DNA of 64,000 bases from Geomicrobium sp. JCM 19039. GTDB lineage: Bacteria > Bacillota > Bacilli > Bacillales > Marinococcaceae. Position numbers and translations under genes: made by a program. Location: positions 1 to 64,000 of the forward strand of contig NZ_BAXB01000004.1 in NCBI RefSeq assembly GCF_000698145.1. The letters run 5' to 3'. Shown piece after piece: positions 8,976 through 19,264 of the stretch; the first letter of the stretch is position 1; every line of letters begins with the position of its first letter. The notes beneath the pieces were generated by a model. That model had not been told where the DNA came from. It did not search any database and was given only the letters and a program-made list of their open reading frames with translations.

Positions 8976-9751
8976 GTGTGATGAACTTGTTTGACCTTAA
9001 AGGAAAAGTGGCAATCATTACTGGCGGTGGTCGTGGACTCGGTGAAGGAATGGCAGAAGCATTATCTGAAGCTGGTGCGACGGTTGTACTTTGTTCTCGC
9101 AAGGTAGAAGCTTGCGAAGAAGTGAAAAAACGAATCGAAGAAAAGGGCGGGAAAGCAAAGGCGCACGCTTTAGACGTCACCGACGCGGAACAAGTGGAGC
9201 GTGTCGTCGCGGCTGTTCAGGAAGACTACGGGCACATCGATATTCTCGTCAATAACAGCGGCACATCTTGGGGTGGCTATCCCCCTGAAGAAATGGCGAT
9301 CGACAAGTTCCAAAAGGTTGTAAACGTCAATTTAGTCGGTGCGTTCATCATGACACAAGCAGTTGGAAAACGAATGATCGCCGCTGGGACGAAAGGGCGA
9401 ATTGTAAACATTGCCTCAATTGCAGGTTTTCGTGGCTCGAAGCCTGAAGTGATGCAGGCGATTGGGTATAACAGCAGCAAAGGCGGATTAATTACGATGA
9501 CGAAAGACTTCGCTGTTAACTGGGGCAAATACGGCATTACCGTCAACGGCATCGCCCCTGGGTTTATTCCGACGAAGATGACGAAAGACGTGATCGCGCC
9601 AATTGAAGACAAAATGATTGCAAACGTACCGGTCGGCCGTCTCGGCCAAATCCAAGATATGCAAGGGACTGTCTTATATTTGGCATCCGACGCCGCCTCA
9701 TTCATGACGGGCCAGATGTTGATACTTGACGGTGGTGTCCTCTCACAATAA
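8972..9751 (+). CDS. SDR-family oxidoreductase (LvaD-like position)
   Basis: NAD(P)-dependent short-chain dehydrogenase, 259 residues. TGGGRGLG dinucleotide motif, VNNSG (usually NNAG), Ser in NIASIAG, YNSSK catalytic Tyr/Lys, and IAPGF. Last gene of the kinase-ACAD operon and overlapping the ACAD stop. By analogy with LvaD it could reduce a 4-oxoacyl-CoA to the 4-hydroxy form, or oxidise a 3-hydroxyacyl-CoA; the sequence does not decide. Intact. Confidence 0.87.
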   Translation: MSVMNLFDLKGKVAIITGGGRGLGEGMAEALSEAGATVVLCSRKVEACEEVKKRIEEKGGKAKAHALDVTDAEQVERVVAAVQEDYGHIDILVNNSGTSWGGYPPEEMAIDKFQKVVNVNLVGAFIMTQAVGKRMIAAGTKGRIVNIASIAGFRGSKPEVMQAIGYNSSKGGLITMTKDFAVNWGKYGITVNGIAPGFIPTKMTKDVIAPIEDKMIANVPVGRLGQIQDMQGTVLYLASDAASFMTGQMLILDGGVLSQ

Positions 9752-9765
9752 AGGTTTATCACGCA

Positions 9766-9800
9766 AAAAAGGCGGCGTTGTTCATGACAATCGCCGCCTA
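9766..9800 (-). terminator. Hairpin with T tract on the minus strand
   Basis: Stem aggcggcg(-)ttg (9770-9780) with caa(t)cgccgcct (9788-9799). On the plus strand it is preceded by six A and not followed by T, so as a Rho-independent terminator it works best for minus-strand transcripts. It also lies 18 bp after the SDR stop and may end that operon weakly. Confidence 0.55.
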
Positions 9801-9899
9801 AGCTCCACTGAACAAACCTCTTTCCTCCCCTCTGATTTCTCATATGTGCAGGAATTCCATGTGTAAGGGGAGTAAAATACATAGACGGGGAGGCGATTA

Positions 9900-10907
9900 A
9901 TGATGAAGACAAACCATTACATAGTCGTTATTTTGGCGATGCTTTTGACAGGGTGCGGGATGGGCGGTGCGGAGAGTGGGCCAGCGGAGCCTGATGTGGA
10001 GATTACCGCTTCGGTTGAAGATCAGACGTATACGCTTGAAGACACGCTCACGATCCACACCCGAGTAGAGAACGTTTCAGATGAGCCAATTGAATATACG
10101 AGCGGCAGTTGTGATCATCATCCGACGTTAGAGATGGGGGACTTGGGGTATTTCTTTGAAGTTGATTACGGGGAAGAAGGCATGCCGGTCTGTACGATGG
10201 AGCTCCGCTATCTCGAATTGGCGAGTGGGGAAGTACTGGAACATACATACACATTTAACGGGCGACAATTTTTAGATGATCCGCGGATTTATCAAGACGA
10301 TGAGCTATCGTTTACTGTCGCATTTAACGACGAATCGATTCGTGAACTGATTGACTTGGATATCAACCCGACCGATTTGGGCCGGGTATCACTCACACGT
10401 ACCTTTCAAATGATTGAAGAGCATAAAACCTTTCAAGCGTACCTTGACGAACACGACCTACCTGCTCCCGTTGAAGAAAACTTGACGGTCGCAAACCAAC
10501 ACTATGACCATACCCACGTTGTTTATGAGCTTCAGTTGGATGAACAGACTTCATTTATCATCCGTGTAAATGCTGATGAACATGAGATTCACCACATCTC
10601 ATATGAACATTCTGATGGGGAAACCGTTTCATTTGGCGACGTGTACACGACAACCTTGACGAAAGAAATGGAGAACACGTATATGTCGAAAGGAGATGAA
10701 CGCCTGACTGCGCACGTAGAGCTTTACGAAGACGCACAAGACGAATGGGAAGAATTCATTGATGAATATGATGCAAAAGCGGACCATGGAATGGTGAGCG
10801 TAACCGCTGTGAATTACGTTAAGATGTCCCAAGACGAGCGCGTGCAACACATGCAGTCGATGGAGCACTCAGGCTTAGTCGTACCTTATACAGAGGGGGA
10901 TGAATGA
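9900..10907 (+). CDS. Secreted lipoprotein, function unknown
   Basis: 335 residues. Signal peptide with lipobox LLTGC, then an acidic extracellular part. The first 110 residues after the Cys ([18 protein letters not shown] ... [14 protein letters not shown]) look like a beta-sandwich of the BsuPI/Ig type seen in Bacillus lipoproteins, a weak resemblance only. The C-terminal half is not recognised. ATG 9900 or 9903 follows ggggagg. It overlaps the next gene by 8 bp, so it may be co-transcribed with the sigma-54 activator and could act in sensing, but nothing shows this. Intact. Confidence 0.75.
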   Translation: MMKTNHYIVVILAMLLTGCGMGGAESGPAEPDVEITASVEDQTYTLEDTLTIHTRVENVSDEPIEYTSGSCDHHPTLEMGDLGYFFEVDYGEEGMPVCTMELRYLELASGEVLEHTYTFNGRQFLDDPRIYQDDELSFTVAFNDESIRELIDLDINPTDLGRVSLTRTFQMIEEHKTFQAYLDEHDLPAPVEENLTVANQHYDHTHVVYELQLDEQTSFIIRVNADEHEIHHISYEHSDGETVSFGDVYTTTLTKEMENTYMSKGDERLTAHVELYEDAQDEWEEFIDEYDAKADHGMVSVTAVNYVKMSQDERVQHMQSMEHSGLVVPYTEGDE

Positions 10908-12461
10908 GGTGGAGCGTTGCTTTGCTCATGTTGTGACCGATATGAACGGTAAAATTGTCCAAGCGAACGACGTGTTCTATGAATGGTTCGACGTTGCTGA
11001 GCCTTCTGTGCGAGACGAACTCCTGTTGCACTTATATGCTACCCGGTCGCGTGAACAACCTGTACAGTTCGATGGCACACGCTATCGCACTTTGACGTTT
11101 CTTGAAGACGAGGACGGTCTGTTTTCTCACCTCATATTTCAAGATGATTTGTTCTTTGATTTGTACAATGTGGTGGAGCGGTCGTATGATGGCATTTCTA
11201 TGACGGATGTCCACGGGGTGACGAAGCTGGTGAATGGTGCGGTGGAACGATATACCGGCATTCCGCGTGAGTATTTTCTCGGGAAAAGTGCGGATCGCTT
11301 GGTGACGCGAGGGTTCTTGCAGGAGTCGGTCACGGCAAAAGTGTTGGCTGAGCGCAAGCCGGTTACGGTTTTTCAAGGTGGGACGAATGATCAACAAATT
11401 GTGATGACAGGCTCTCCGCTGTTTAATGACACAGGTGAGATTCAGCAGGTGGTCATTAATTTTCGTGACATTAGTGAGTTGGTGTATTTGTACCAGCAAC
11501 ATTTGCAAGAGAAGCAAGTGAATGATTATAGTGGTGAACGTGCGGAGCATCAAGATGTGGAAATGCAGCAAATTTCTTCGATGGTGAAACGTGTCGCGAA
11601 TGTGGATGCGACGGTGTTGTTTATGGGAGAGACTGGCGTTGGAAAAGATGTGTTTGCAACGGAACTTTATGAAAGAAGCCGCCGTTCTGCACATGGTGAT
11701 TTTATTAAGGTGAATTGTGGAGCGATTCCGATGGACCTTTTGGAGTCTGAACTGTTTGGCTATGAAGATGGTGCATTTTCAGGGGCGAAGCGTAAAGGTA
11801 AGCCAGGCATGTTTGAGTTGGCGGACAAGGGTGTGTTATTTCTAGATGAAGTAGGGGAGTTGCCGAGCGCGTTACAAGTGAAGTTGTTGCGTGTGTTGCA
11901 GGATGGAGAAATTCGTAGAATTGGTGGCACGAAAACGAAGTTTGTGGATGTGCGCATTGTCTCGGCAAGAACCAGAATTTACGAGAGATGGTGAAAGACG
12001 GTACGTTTCGAGAAGATTTATATTACCGGTTAAATGTGTTGCCGATTAAGATTCCACCGCTTAGGGAGCGAAAGAATGATATTGATTGGTTCGCTCAACA
12101 TTTTATGGAGCAATACAGCCGGAAATATCGGGTAGAAAAGACGTATTCAGAAGACTTCAAAATATGGATGCGAGCGTACCATTGGCCGGGCAATATTCGT
12201 GAATTGGCGAATCTGATTCAGCGCCTTGTCATTACGGTGCCAGACATGATGATCGATGTTCGTCATTTGCCAGCGGACTACGCTAAGCCTGTTCAAGATG
12301 GCGGGGATAACTTATTAAAGAAAGCGGCGGAAAATGCTGAGCGGGAGTTGCTAGAAAGGGCGTTCGCGGAGCATAAGACGACGTATGAGGTCGCCCGCGC
12401 TTTAAATTCAAGTCAGGCTACGGTCGCGCGCAAAATGAAAAACTACGGCATTAACGTATAA
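10900..12461 (+). CDS. Sigma-54-dependent transcriptional activator (PAS-AAA+-Fis), one frameshift
   Basis: Activates sigma-54 promoters by ATP hydrolysis. The N-terminal 210 residues hold PAS-like sensor regions ([18 protein letters not shown] ... NFRDISELV). The AAA+ domain has Walker A GETGVGKD, the sigma-54 contact loop [13 protein letters not shown] (a GAFTGA variant), Walker [12 protein letters not shown] and [17 protein letters not shown]. The C-terminus has a Fis-type helix-turn-helix ([19 protein letters not shown]). The frame breaks near 11968, where one base is missing inside SATNQNLREM. ATG 10900 is close to its ribosome binding site; GTG 10909 is an alternative. Three -24/-12 promoters with shared half-sites nearby are its likely targets; the inducer is probably an intermediate of the pathway. 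Confidence 0.87.
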
Positions 12462-12464
12462 CAA

Positions 12465-12500
12465 GACGTACCTATACGAAGATGGGTGCGTTTTTGTTTT
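12465..12500 (+). terminator. Terminator after the sigma-54 activator
   Basis: Nine-pair stem with two G-U pairs (12466-12474 with 12483-12491), 8-base loop, followed by tttttgtttt. Directly after the activator stop codon. Confidence 0.75.
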
Positions 12501-12520
12501 GCACGCTTCATCATTCCCTG

Positions 12521-12559
12521 CAACTCATACTTGGATTCGCATAACTCATACTTGAATTG
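12521..12559 (+). promoter_or_regulatory. Paired activator half-sites upstream of acyl-CoA ligase
   Basis: Direct repeat with a 21-bp period: aactcatacttggatt (12522) and aactcatacttgaatt (12543). Two helical turns apart and 42 bp upstream of the -24 GG, a typical place for a sigma-54 enhancer. The second site matches that upstream of comB (taactcaNaNNtgaattg). Confidence 0.65.
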
Positions 12560-12598
12560 GTACCTTGGCGGGATGTCCGAACCGCGGGAGTTTCAGGT

Positions 12599-12614
12599 TG
12601 GCATAAGTGTTGCA
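12599..12614 (+). promoter_or_regulatory. Sigma-54 (-24/-12) promoter of ligase-importer operon
   Basis: tggcataagtgttgca has GG (12600-12601) and GC (12612-12613) exactly 12 bp apart and fits TGGCAC-N5-TTGCA with one mismatch. Predicted transcription start is near 12625. Confidence 0.75.
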
Positions 12615-12622
12615 ATATAAAA

Positions 12623-12636
12623 AGTAAGCGCTTACA
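12623..12636 (+). promoter_or_regulatory. Possible cre (CcpA) site
   Basis: agtaagcgcttaca is a near-palindrome close to the Bacillus catabolite-responsive element (TGAAAGCGCTTTCA type). It lies at the predicted transcription start, where CcpA would block transcription when preferred sugars are present. Confidence 0.5.
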
Positions 12637-12657
12637 AAAATGATTGGAGGTTTTTGT

Positions 12658-14223
12658 ATGGGAAATGAGTTTGTGTACGAAGACATCACGATTCCTGAGA
12701 TGTCGATGCCTGAGCTTTTGCATGAAAGCGTGGCGAAGCATAATGGAAAACCGGCGATGACCTTTGCCGGAGTCGAGACGACGTATTCAGAGCTGCTGGA
12801 CCGGGTCCAGCGTGTCGCAAAAGGGTTAAAAATTCGAGGTGTATCCCGCGGTGACCACGTCGCACTCATGTTGCCGAACTGCCCACAATATCCAATCAGT
12901 TATTATGCGACATTGTATCTCGGTGCTGTCGTTGTGCAAGTAAACCCGATGTATCAGCCCGATGAGTTGCAACACGTGCTTTCAGACGCGGATGTGAAAT
13001 TGCTCATCGTTCTCGACGATTTGCAGCCAGTGTATGAAGCGATTAAAAGTGAGACTGGAGTAAAAGAAGTGATCTCTGTGTCACTGACAACAGCTTCTTT
13101 CTTTGATGAGTTGGCCCAAGAAGAACTGATAGAAGACGGCCCCGTCATTATTAACCCGAAACAGGATGCCGCGGTTATTCAATATACTGGTGGGACGACA
13201 GGGCGTTCAAAGGGTGCTGTCCTCACCCACTTCAACATCGTTGCCAATACGTTGCAATCTTCTGCCACCCAAACCGATCAACAAAATGTAGGGAACGAAA
13301 AGGTGTTGACTGTGATCCCGCTCTTCCACGTCTACGGCATGACGAGTGCAATGAGTCTGACGTTCTATCGCGGCGCCAACATGCTCTTACTTCCGCGTTT
13401 CGATGTAGAGCAAGTCGTGGCCATGATTGAGACCGAGAAACCGACGAGTTTTCCAGGCGTGCCGACGATGTATATGGCATTGCTTCAGTATTTTCAAAGG
13501 AAACCGTTTGATCTCTCTTCCTTATCGGTGTTTACGAGTGGCTCGGCGCCGCTGCCGGTTGAGGTGATCAAGAAAGTGAATGGATTAACGACATCGCCGG
13601 TGCTAGAAGGGTTTGGTTTATCAGAGGCGTCGCCAGTTACGCATCGAAATCCGCTGGACGGGATGCAAAAGACGGGGAGTATCGGGGTGCCGATTCCGAA
13701 TACGAAATCGAAAATCGTTGACATCGCTACGGGTGACGTTGACTTGCCGGTGGGTGAGGTCGGAGAGCTTGTTGTTGCGGGTCCACAAATTATGAAAGGA
13801 TACTATAAACTGCCTGACGAGACGAGGAATGCGATTCGTGATGGCTGGTTGTATACCGGGGACTTAGCGAAGGTGGACGAGGACGGCTATTTCTTCATTG
13901 TCGGTCGTAAGAAAGAGATGATTATTGCGAGTGGTTTTAATGTGTATCCGATTGAGGTGGAGGGTGTGATCTACAAGATTCCGGGTGTGCAGGAAGCGGC
14001 TGTGATTGGTGTGCCTGATGCATACCGGGGCGAGACGGTGAAGGCTTTTGTTGTTAAGGATAAGGATGCGTTGCTTCGTGAGGAAGATATTGAATCGTAC
14101 TGCAAAGAGAAGCTTGCGTCGTATAAAGTTCCAAGGGCGATTGAATTTCTAGAGGAGCTCCCGAAAACGGCCGTCGGCAAAATTTTGAAGCGGGAATTGG
14201 TCCGCACAGAAAAGACGAAATAG
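12658..14223 (+). CDS. Acyl-CoA synthetase (AMP-forming), LvaE-like position
   Basis: Activates a carboxylic acid to its CoA thioester with ATP. 521 residues from ATG 12658, chosen because tggagg lies 8 bases upstream; ATG 12640 in the same frame has none. AMP-binding P-loop YTGGTTGRSKGAV, GFGLSEASP, YTGDLAKVDEDGYF, GRKKEMIIASGFNVYPIEVE and the C-terminal GKILKREL with its catalytic Lys are all present. Closest in style to long/medium-chain fatty acid ligases; the chain specificity is not readable. First gene of the operon with the Liv-type importer, so it probably activates the imported substrate. Intact. Confidence 0.9.
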   Translation: MGNEFVYEDITIPEMSMPELLHESVAKHNGKPAMTFAGVETTYSELLDRVQRVAKGLKIRGVSRGDHVALMLPNCPQYPISYYATLYLGAVVVQVNPMYQPDELQHVLSDADVKLLIVLDDLQPVYEAIKSETGVKEVISVSLTTASFFDELAQEELIEDGPVIINPKQDAAVIQYTGGTTGRSKGAVLTHFNIVANTLQSSATQTDQQNVGNEKVLTVIPLFHVYGMTSAMSLTFYRGANMLLLPRFDVEQVVAMIETEKPTSFPGVPTMYMALLQYFQRKPFDLSSLSVFTSGSAPLPVEVIKKVNGLTTSPVLEGFGLSEASPVTHRNPLDGMQKTGSIGVPIPNTKSKIVDIATGDVDLPVGEVGELVVAGPQIMKGYYKLPDETRNAIRDGWLYTGDLAKVDEDGYFFIVGRKKEMIIASGFNVYPIEVEGVIYKIPGVQEAAVIGVPDAYRGETVKAFVVKDKDALLREEDIESYCKEKLASYKVPRAIEFLEELPKTAVGKILKRELVRTEKTK

Positions 14224-14235
14224 TGAGGTGAGCGA

Positions 14236-15102
14236 ATGGATGTTTTAGCTCAGCAACTGTTTAATGGACTAACGGTTGGAAGCGTATACAGTTTAGTCGC
14301 GCTTGGATTGACGCTTGTTTACGGCATTCTGCACATTCCAAACTTCGCTCACGGGGCATTGTATATGGTTGGCGGATACGTAACGCTCATGGCCATGGCG
14401 TTGTTAGGCATGCCGTATTTCGTCGCGATGGCGGTCTCGATCGTCGTCGTCGGAGCGATTGCAATGTTGATGGAGCGAATCGTCTTTCACCCACTCAGGC
14501 ATTCCCCTCCGATTCATGACAAGATTGCAGCCATCGGGATTTTATTATTTTTGGAGGCGCTCGTACAGTTCATATGGGGCGCTGAGTATCGGGCGATGTC
14601 GACGCCGTTTGCCGATACGGTTTCATTTTTAGGCATTACCGTGACGTGGCAGCGGGTGATGATTATCGTTGCGGCTGTCATTGCGATGCTATTGCTACAA
14701 CTCTTCTTAAAGAAAACGATGGTCGGTTCAGCTATTGTTGCGATGTCGCAAAATCGTGAGGGCGCCTTTCTTGTTGGCATCAATGCAAATCGGGTAGCGA
14801 TGCTTACGTTCTTCATTTCCGGAGCACTAGCCGCAATCGCTGCGTCGATTGCTTCACCGATAAACCTCGTGTACCCGGGGATGGGGCATCTCGTCATTTT
14901 GAAAGCTTTTGTCATTATTATCATTGGCGGGATGGGAAGTGTGCCTGGGGCCATTGTTGGTGGTTATATTTTAGGCTTCTCAGAAAGTCTCGGGGCGACG
15001 TTCATATCGAGCGCATACAGTGATCTGATTGCCTTCTTGCTGCTCGTCATTATTTTGACGATCAGACCTCAAGGGTTGTTTGTGAAAAAGGGGGCGCATT
15101 AA
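14236..15102 (+). CDS. livH: Branched-chain amino acid-type ABC permease LivH
   Basis: Inner-membrane permease, 288 residues, many hydrophobic helices. FNGLTVGSVYSLVALGLTLVYGI and IIGGMGSVPGAIVGGYILG mark the LivH branch. In operons with acyl-CoA ligase and beta-oxidation enzymes such importers often carry aromatic or aliphatic carboxylates rather than amino acids; here that is an inference from context. Starts 12 bp after the ligase stop. Intact. Confidence 0.88.
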   Translation: MDVLAQQLFNGLTVGSVYSLVALGLTLVYGILHIPNFAHGALYMVGGYVTLMAMALLGMPYFVAMAVSIVVVGAIAMLMERIVFHPLRHSPPIHDKIAAIGILLFLEALVQFIWGAEYRAMSTPFADTVSFLGITVTWQRVMIIVAAVIAMLLLQLFLKKTMVGSAIVAMSQNREGAFLVGINANRVAMLTFFISGALAAIAASIASPINLVYPGMGHLVILKAFVIIIIGGMGSVPGAIVGGYILGFSESLGATFISSAYSDLIAFLLLVIILTIRPQGLFVKKGAH

Positions 15103-16103
15103 ATGAAGACCGCACTGAAGAAACAGCGATTGCCTCTTTTCTTTCTAGGTGTTGCGTTGCTTTTCCCTTTATTTACAGATAATCAGTATTTCATTTATGT
15201 GGTAGGACTTTCGTTCATTTATGCAATTGCCGTGTTTGGGCTGAACTTAATTGGAGGTTATACTGGGCAACTGTCGCTTGCCCATGCTGGATTTTTCGCG
15301 ATTGGGGCCTATTCACTCGGGTTGCTTACTGTTGATGGAGGCGTTCCGTATTGGCTCGCTTTTCTACTCGCTCTAATCATTACGACGGTTGCAGGTACCT
15401 TGTCGGGCTCATCGCTCTGCGCACGAAAGAGCATTTTTTCGCGATTTATACGCTCTGTGTTGGTTATATTATTTACCTCGTTATTTATGAATGGGACGCG
15501 CTCACTGGTGGGGTGCGTGGCTTAATCGGCATAGAAGGGTTTGCTCCAATTGGCATGCTCACCTTTAACAGCAGTACATCGTCGTACTATCTCGTGCTCG
15601 TCTTTCTTGTTTTGACCGTCGTATGTATGAAGTTCTTAACCGAATCGATTGTCGGTAGGACGTATGTGGCGATTCGTAATTCTGAGGAATTGGCGCAAAC
15701 GATTGGCATTAATACGATGAAGCAAAAGTTAATTTCCTTCGTGTTATCTACATTTCTAGCGGGACTTGCCGGGGCGCTATATGCTTCATTCACACGTTTT
15801 ATCGGCCCCGACATTTCGTACACGATGATGATGTTTGACATGCTTACATTTGCGCTCGTAGGCGGGCTCGGTACATTATTCGGTCCGGTCGTTGGTACGC
15901 TCTTAATCGTAATTTTGACGCAATCACTTCAATTTATGGAAGATTATCGGATGCTCATTTTCGGTCCGTTACTCGTTATGATTGTGATCTTCTATCCGCG
16001 TGGTCTTGTCGGTGGCTATCTCGTATGGAAGGCGAAGCGCGCGTATAAAAAGCAGCAACACGAGTTCGAGGATAAAGGTTCCACATATGAGGGGGGAGAT
16101 TAA
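15103..16103 (+). CDS. livM: Branched-chain-type ABC permease LivM, one frameshift
   Basis: Second permease subunit, partner of LivH. FGLNLIGGYTGQLSLAHAGFF near the N-terminus and GLAGALYASFTRFIGPD plus ALVGGLGTLFGPVVG near the C-terminus are LivM hallmarks. The frame breaks near 15396: adding one G in caggtac gives VAGYLVGLIALRTKEHFFAI and a continuous protein of about 333 residues. Directly abuts livH and overlaps livG by one base. Confidence 0.85.
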
Positions 16104-16880
16104 TGCTCATTGAAACGAATGGACTGACAAAACAGTTTGGAGGGCTCACAGCTGTTAATGATGTGAACGTACGTATTGAAAAAGGGAAAATCACAGCTAT
16201 TATCGGACCGAATGGCGCAGGGAAGTCAACGTTATTTAACGTCATTAGCGGTTATCATGCAGCGACCGGAGGCACGATCCGATTCAACGGGGAGGACATT
16301 ACGAAAAAGCGCCCGTACTCAATTGCCAAGCTCGGCGTCGCAAGAACGTTTCAAACGACCCATCTGTTTGAGACGGCATCGGTACTGGACAATGTCATTG
16401 TCGGACACCGCCTGCGCACGCGTTCAACGGTATTTGATGCCATATTTCAGACACGAAGGCTCAGGCGTGAAGAAGAGAAGTGTCGCCAAATCGCTGAAGA
16501 AGTGTTGGACTTTGTTGAGCTGTCGGGGCAAGCCGACCGCCTCGTCCAAGATATTTCTCAAGAAGCCAAAAAGCGGGTTGCTGTTGCGCTTGCTCTTGTG
16601 ACGGATCCTGAAATTGTGTTTCTGGATGAGCCAGCGGCTGGCATCAATCCTGATGAGACAGATGGTCTCGCAATGTTAATCCGAAAAATGGTCGATCGTG
16701 GGCTGACTGTCTGTCTAATTGAACATAAAATGCAGATGATTATGGGGCTTGCCGATCATATCGTTGTGCTAAACTACGGCAAAAAAAATTGCGGAAGGGA
16801 CGCCGGTAGAAATTCAGAATAATGAAACGGTCATTGAGGCGTACTTGGGAGGAGGTGCGTCTAATGCTGAAGCTACGTGA
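16103..16880 (+). CDS. livG: ABC ATPase LivG, 3' frameshift
   Basis: ATPase of the Liv-type importer. Walker A GPNGAGKST, FQTTHLFE Q-loop region, Walker B EIVFLDEPAAGINPDE and H-loop LIEHKM. The signature is QDISQEAKKRVAVA, where LSGGQ-like residues are replaced by ISQEAKK; LivG proteins usually read LPYGxQR here, so this departs from the norm. A run of eight A at 16781-16788 is one too long; with seven the C-terminus reads GKKIAEGTPVEIQNNETVIE and ends at 16880 inside livF. As read, the frame stops at 16822. Confidence 0.85.
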
Positions 16881-17570
16881 TGTGTCGGTGCGTTACGGCA
16901 TGTATGAAGCACTTGCTGACGTTTCGCTTTCCGTAGCTGAAGGAGAGCTCGTTGTGTTGCTTGGCGCAAATGGGGCGGGAAAGAGTACGATTTTCAGAAC
17001 CATTAGTGGTTTGAATAAGCCGACGCAAGGAGAGGTGACGCTTCACAAAAAATCGATTGGTGGTCGTTCGGCAAGTCGCCTCGTGAAGATGGGTATTGGG
17101 CACTGTCCAGAAGGCAGAAAGCTCTTTCCACAAATGAGTGTGTTTGAAAATCTAAAAATGGGTGCATACGCCGTTCGCAGGAACAAAAAAGCAACGAGTG
17201 ATGTGCTCGCACAAGTGTATGAGCTCTTTCCAATCCTAAAAGATAAGCAAAAAGAGAACGCAGGATCACTTAGCGGTGGGCAGCAGCAAATGCTTGCGAT
17301 TGGACGGTCACTCATGTCCCGGCCAAAAGTAGTGTTATTTGATGAACCGTCGATCGGACTTGCGCCATTAATTACAAAACAAGTGTTTGACGTGATTGAA
17401 GAGATCAACAAACAAGGAACGACGGTGTTGCTTGCTGAGCAGAATGCGAATGCTGCACTTCGGATCGCCGACCGTGGTTATGTCATTGAGAATGGTCGAA
17501 TTGTGATTGAAGCACTCGGGAACAGTTGCTGGAAAATGATGAAGTTCGAAAAGCCTATATTGGTGCGTAA
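16864..17570 (+). CDS. livF: ABC ATPase LivF, 3' frameshift
   Basis: Second ATPase of the importer. Walker A GANGAGKST, signature LSGGQQQML, Walker B VVLFDEPSIGLAP, H-loop LLAEQNA. Start is ATG 16864 behind gggaggaggt; the same frame is open further upstream, but that stretch is the shifted end of livG. One G is missing near 17513 (gaagcactc); restoring it gives IEGTREQLLENDEVRKAYIGA, the normal LivF ending, with the stop at 17568-17570. As read it runs to 17574. Confidence 0.87.
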
Positions 17571-17595
17571 TTAAACGTTAAGGGGGCTGTTCAAA

Positions 17596-18841
17596 ATGAA
17601 AAAAATCATGATGAGTGTAGGAGTGACAACGCTTCTAATTGCAAGTGCTTGTGACGCTGACGAGACGATTGTATCTAATGGTGGTGAGGGCGATACGCCA
17701 GAAGCGGATGTAAACCCAGACGAGGAAGTGGAGCCTGAGGAAGTTATAGAAGCACAAGGAACCGAAGTGGTCAACATTGGCTACTCTGGCCCTTTGTCAG
17801 GTGCGGCTGCTTTTTATGGAGACAACACATTGAGTGGGTTATCGGTCGCTGTGAATGAGGTAAACGAAGCTGGAGGGTTTGAAGTAGGTGGAGAGATGTA
17901 CTCGTTCAATCTCATTAGCTCGATGATCAATATTTGCCGAACGAAGCGGGTGTGAATGCACGACGGTTATCGCAAGAGTACGACACACCGATTGTTATAT
18001 TCCACATAGTGGTGGGATCTACGCCTCACAAGTATTTAATGAAGATGAACAGTTCATGATTGGCGCTTACTCGAGTGAACCAGACCTTACTGACCAAGGA
18101 AATGATCTGACGTGGCGGATTCCCCCGACCTATGACCTCTACGCTCGACCCTTCTCTGAATATGCGATGGAGCGGTTTGGGACGCAACTGGCAATGCTGC
18201 CCCCAAGTACCCAGTATGGAATGGACTGGGCAGAGGAGTTGGGACCGTTATGGGAAGAGATGGGCGGGGAAATCGTTTATGACGGTAGCATTGATTTCAG
18301 TCGCGAAACAGACTTCTTTACAACGATCACGAACGCGTTGAGTGATGATCCTGATGTGTTATTTGTTGGAGGATCTTCGGAGCCAACGGCTCAAGTAATG
18401 CAGCAAGCGAGAGAGCTCGGTTTTGAAGGTGGATTTATCGTCATGGACCAAGCAAAAATTGATGAAATTGAGCGAATTATTGGAGAGGGAAGTGAAGAAG
18501 TCATTGAAGGTGCAGTTGGCGTTCCTCCGCTCATCTATGACGTTCATGACGGCAATCAAATTTTCATCGACGATTATCAAGAGGAAATCGGAAGAGAGCC
18601 TGGTTCTGAGGCAGGTTATCATTATCTTTCGATCATGATTCTTAAAGAAGCGATGATTGCTGCAGGAACGGTTGAAGATTCCACCGAAATCATGGCTTCA
18701 CTTAATGACGGGTTAAATAACGTACCGGCAGAACAGCTCGTTTATCGTGTAACCGACATTGACGAGCTAGGTGGAATGAATACAGAGTTACGTTTCTCAT
18801 ATGTAGAAGATGGTGAGATTCTTATTGTCGATCCTGAATAG
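17596..18841 (+). CDS. Liv-type ABC substrate-binding lipoprotein, two frameshifts
   Basis: Extracellular receptor of the importer. Signal peptide with ASAC lipobox and a long acidic linker ([15 protein letters not shown]), then a periplasmic-binding fold type [20 protein letters not shown] at the N-lobe, [19 protein letters not shown] and [20 protein letters not shown] later. Two breaks lie in 17920-18020: one G missing before gatgatcaata and one T missing in atattccaca. The restored segment reads [20 protein letters not shown] and [12 protein letters not shown]. Aromatic or branched substrates are possible; the ligand cannot be read from sequence. Confidence 0.83.
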
Positions 18842-18881
18842 TTACTGCAGAGGCTTTTAGATAGAAAAAGGGGAGATGAGT

Positions 18882-19264
18882 ATGGAGAAACACAGTCCAT
18901 TTTACGAACAGCTCGGTTTTCGTAGTGGGGTTTGTGATCCTGAAGGCGTCTATATGGAATTGACCATCAGTAATGAACATCTAAATAGAAATGGCTCACT
19001 ACATGGAGCGTACATGCCACGATGCTAGACAACGTTTTTGGCGCGACCATCCATCACTTAACGGGCTGCAAAAACGTAACGGTCACGTTGAACATTCACT
19101 ATCTATCTCCAGTAAACAGCGGAACAATAACGGCTCGTTGTCAAGTGCTGCACATGGGTTACAAGCTAGCAGCGCTTGATGGCTTTATCTATGACGAAGA
19201 TGGAAGCCAAATTGCGAAGAGTAGCGGCACATTTAAGTTGCTAAGGGGGAATGCAAATGTCTGA
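18882..19264 (+). CDS. PaaI-family hot-dog thioesterase, one frameshift
   Basis: Hydrolyses acyl-CoA, often a proof-reading or CoA-release enzyme in aromatic and fatty acid degradation. The N-terminal half (MEKHSPFYEQLGF ... NRNGSLHGA) and the rest (ATMLDNVFGATIHHLTG ... YLSPVNSGTITARCQ) are in two frames; one G added near 19010 (gcgtac) joins them into about 127 residues. NGSLHGA is the usual catalytic N-x-x-x-HGG region with the last Gly replaced by Ala. ATG 18882 follows aggggagatg. Overlaps the thiolase start. Confidence 0.78.

Noticed and set aside
16822-16863. Upstream start for LivF at 16822
   Set aside because: These codons are the shifted C-terminal part of LivG; the ribosome binding site and family alignment put the LivF start at 16864.
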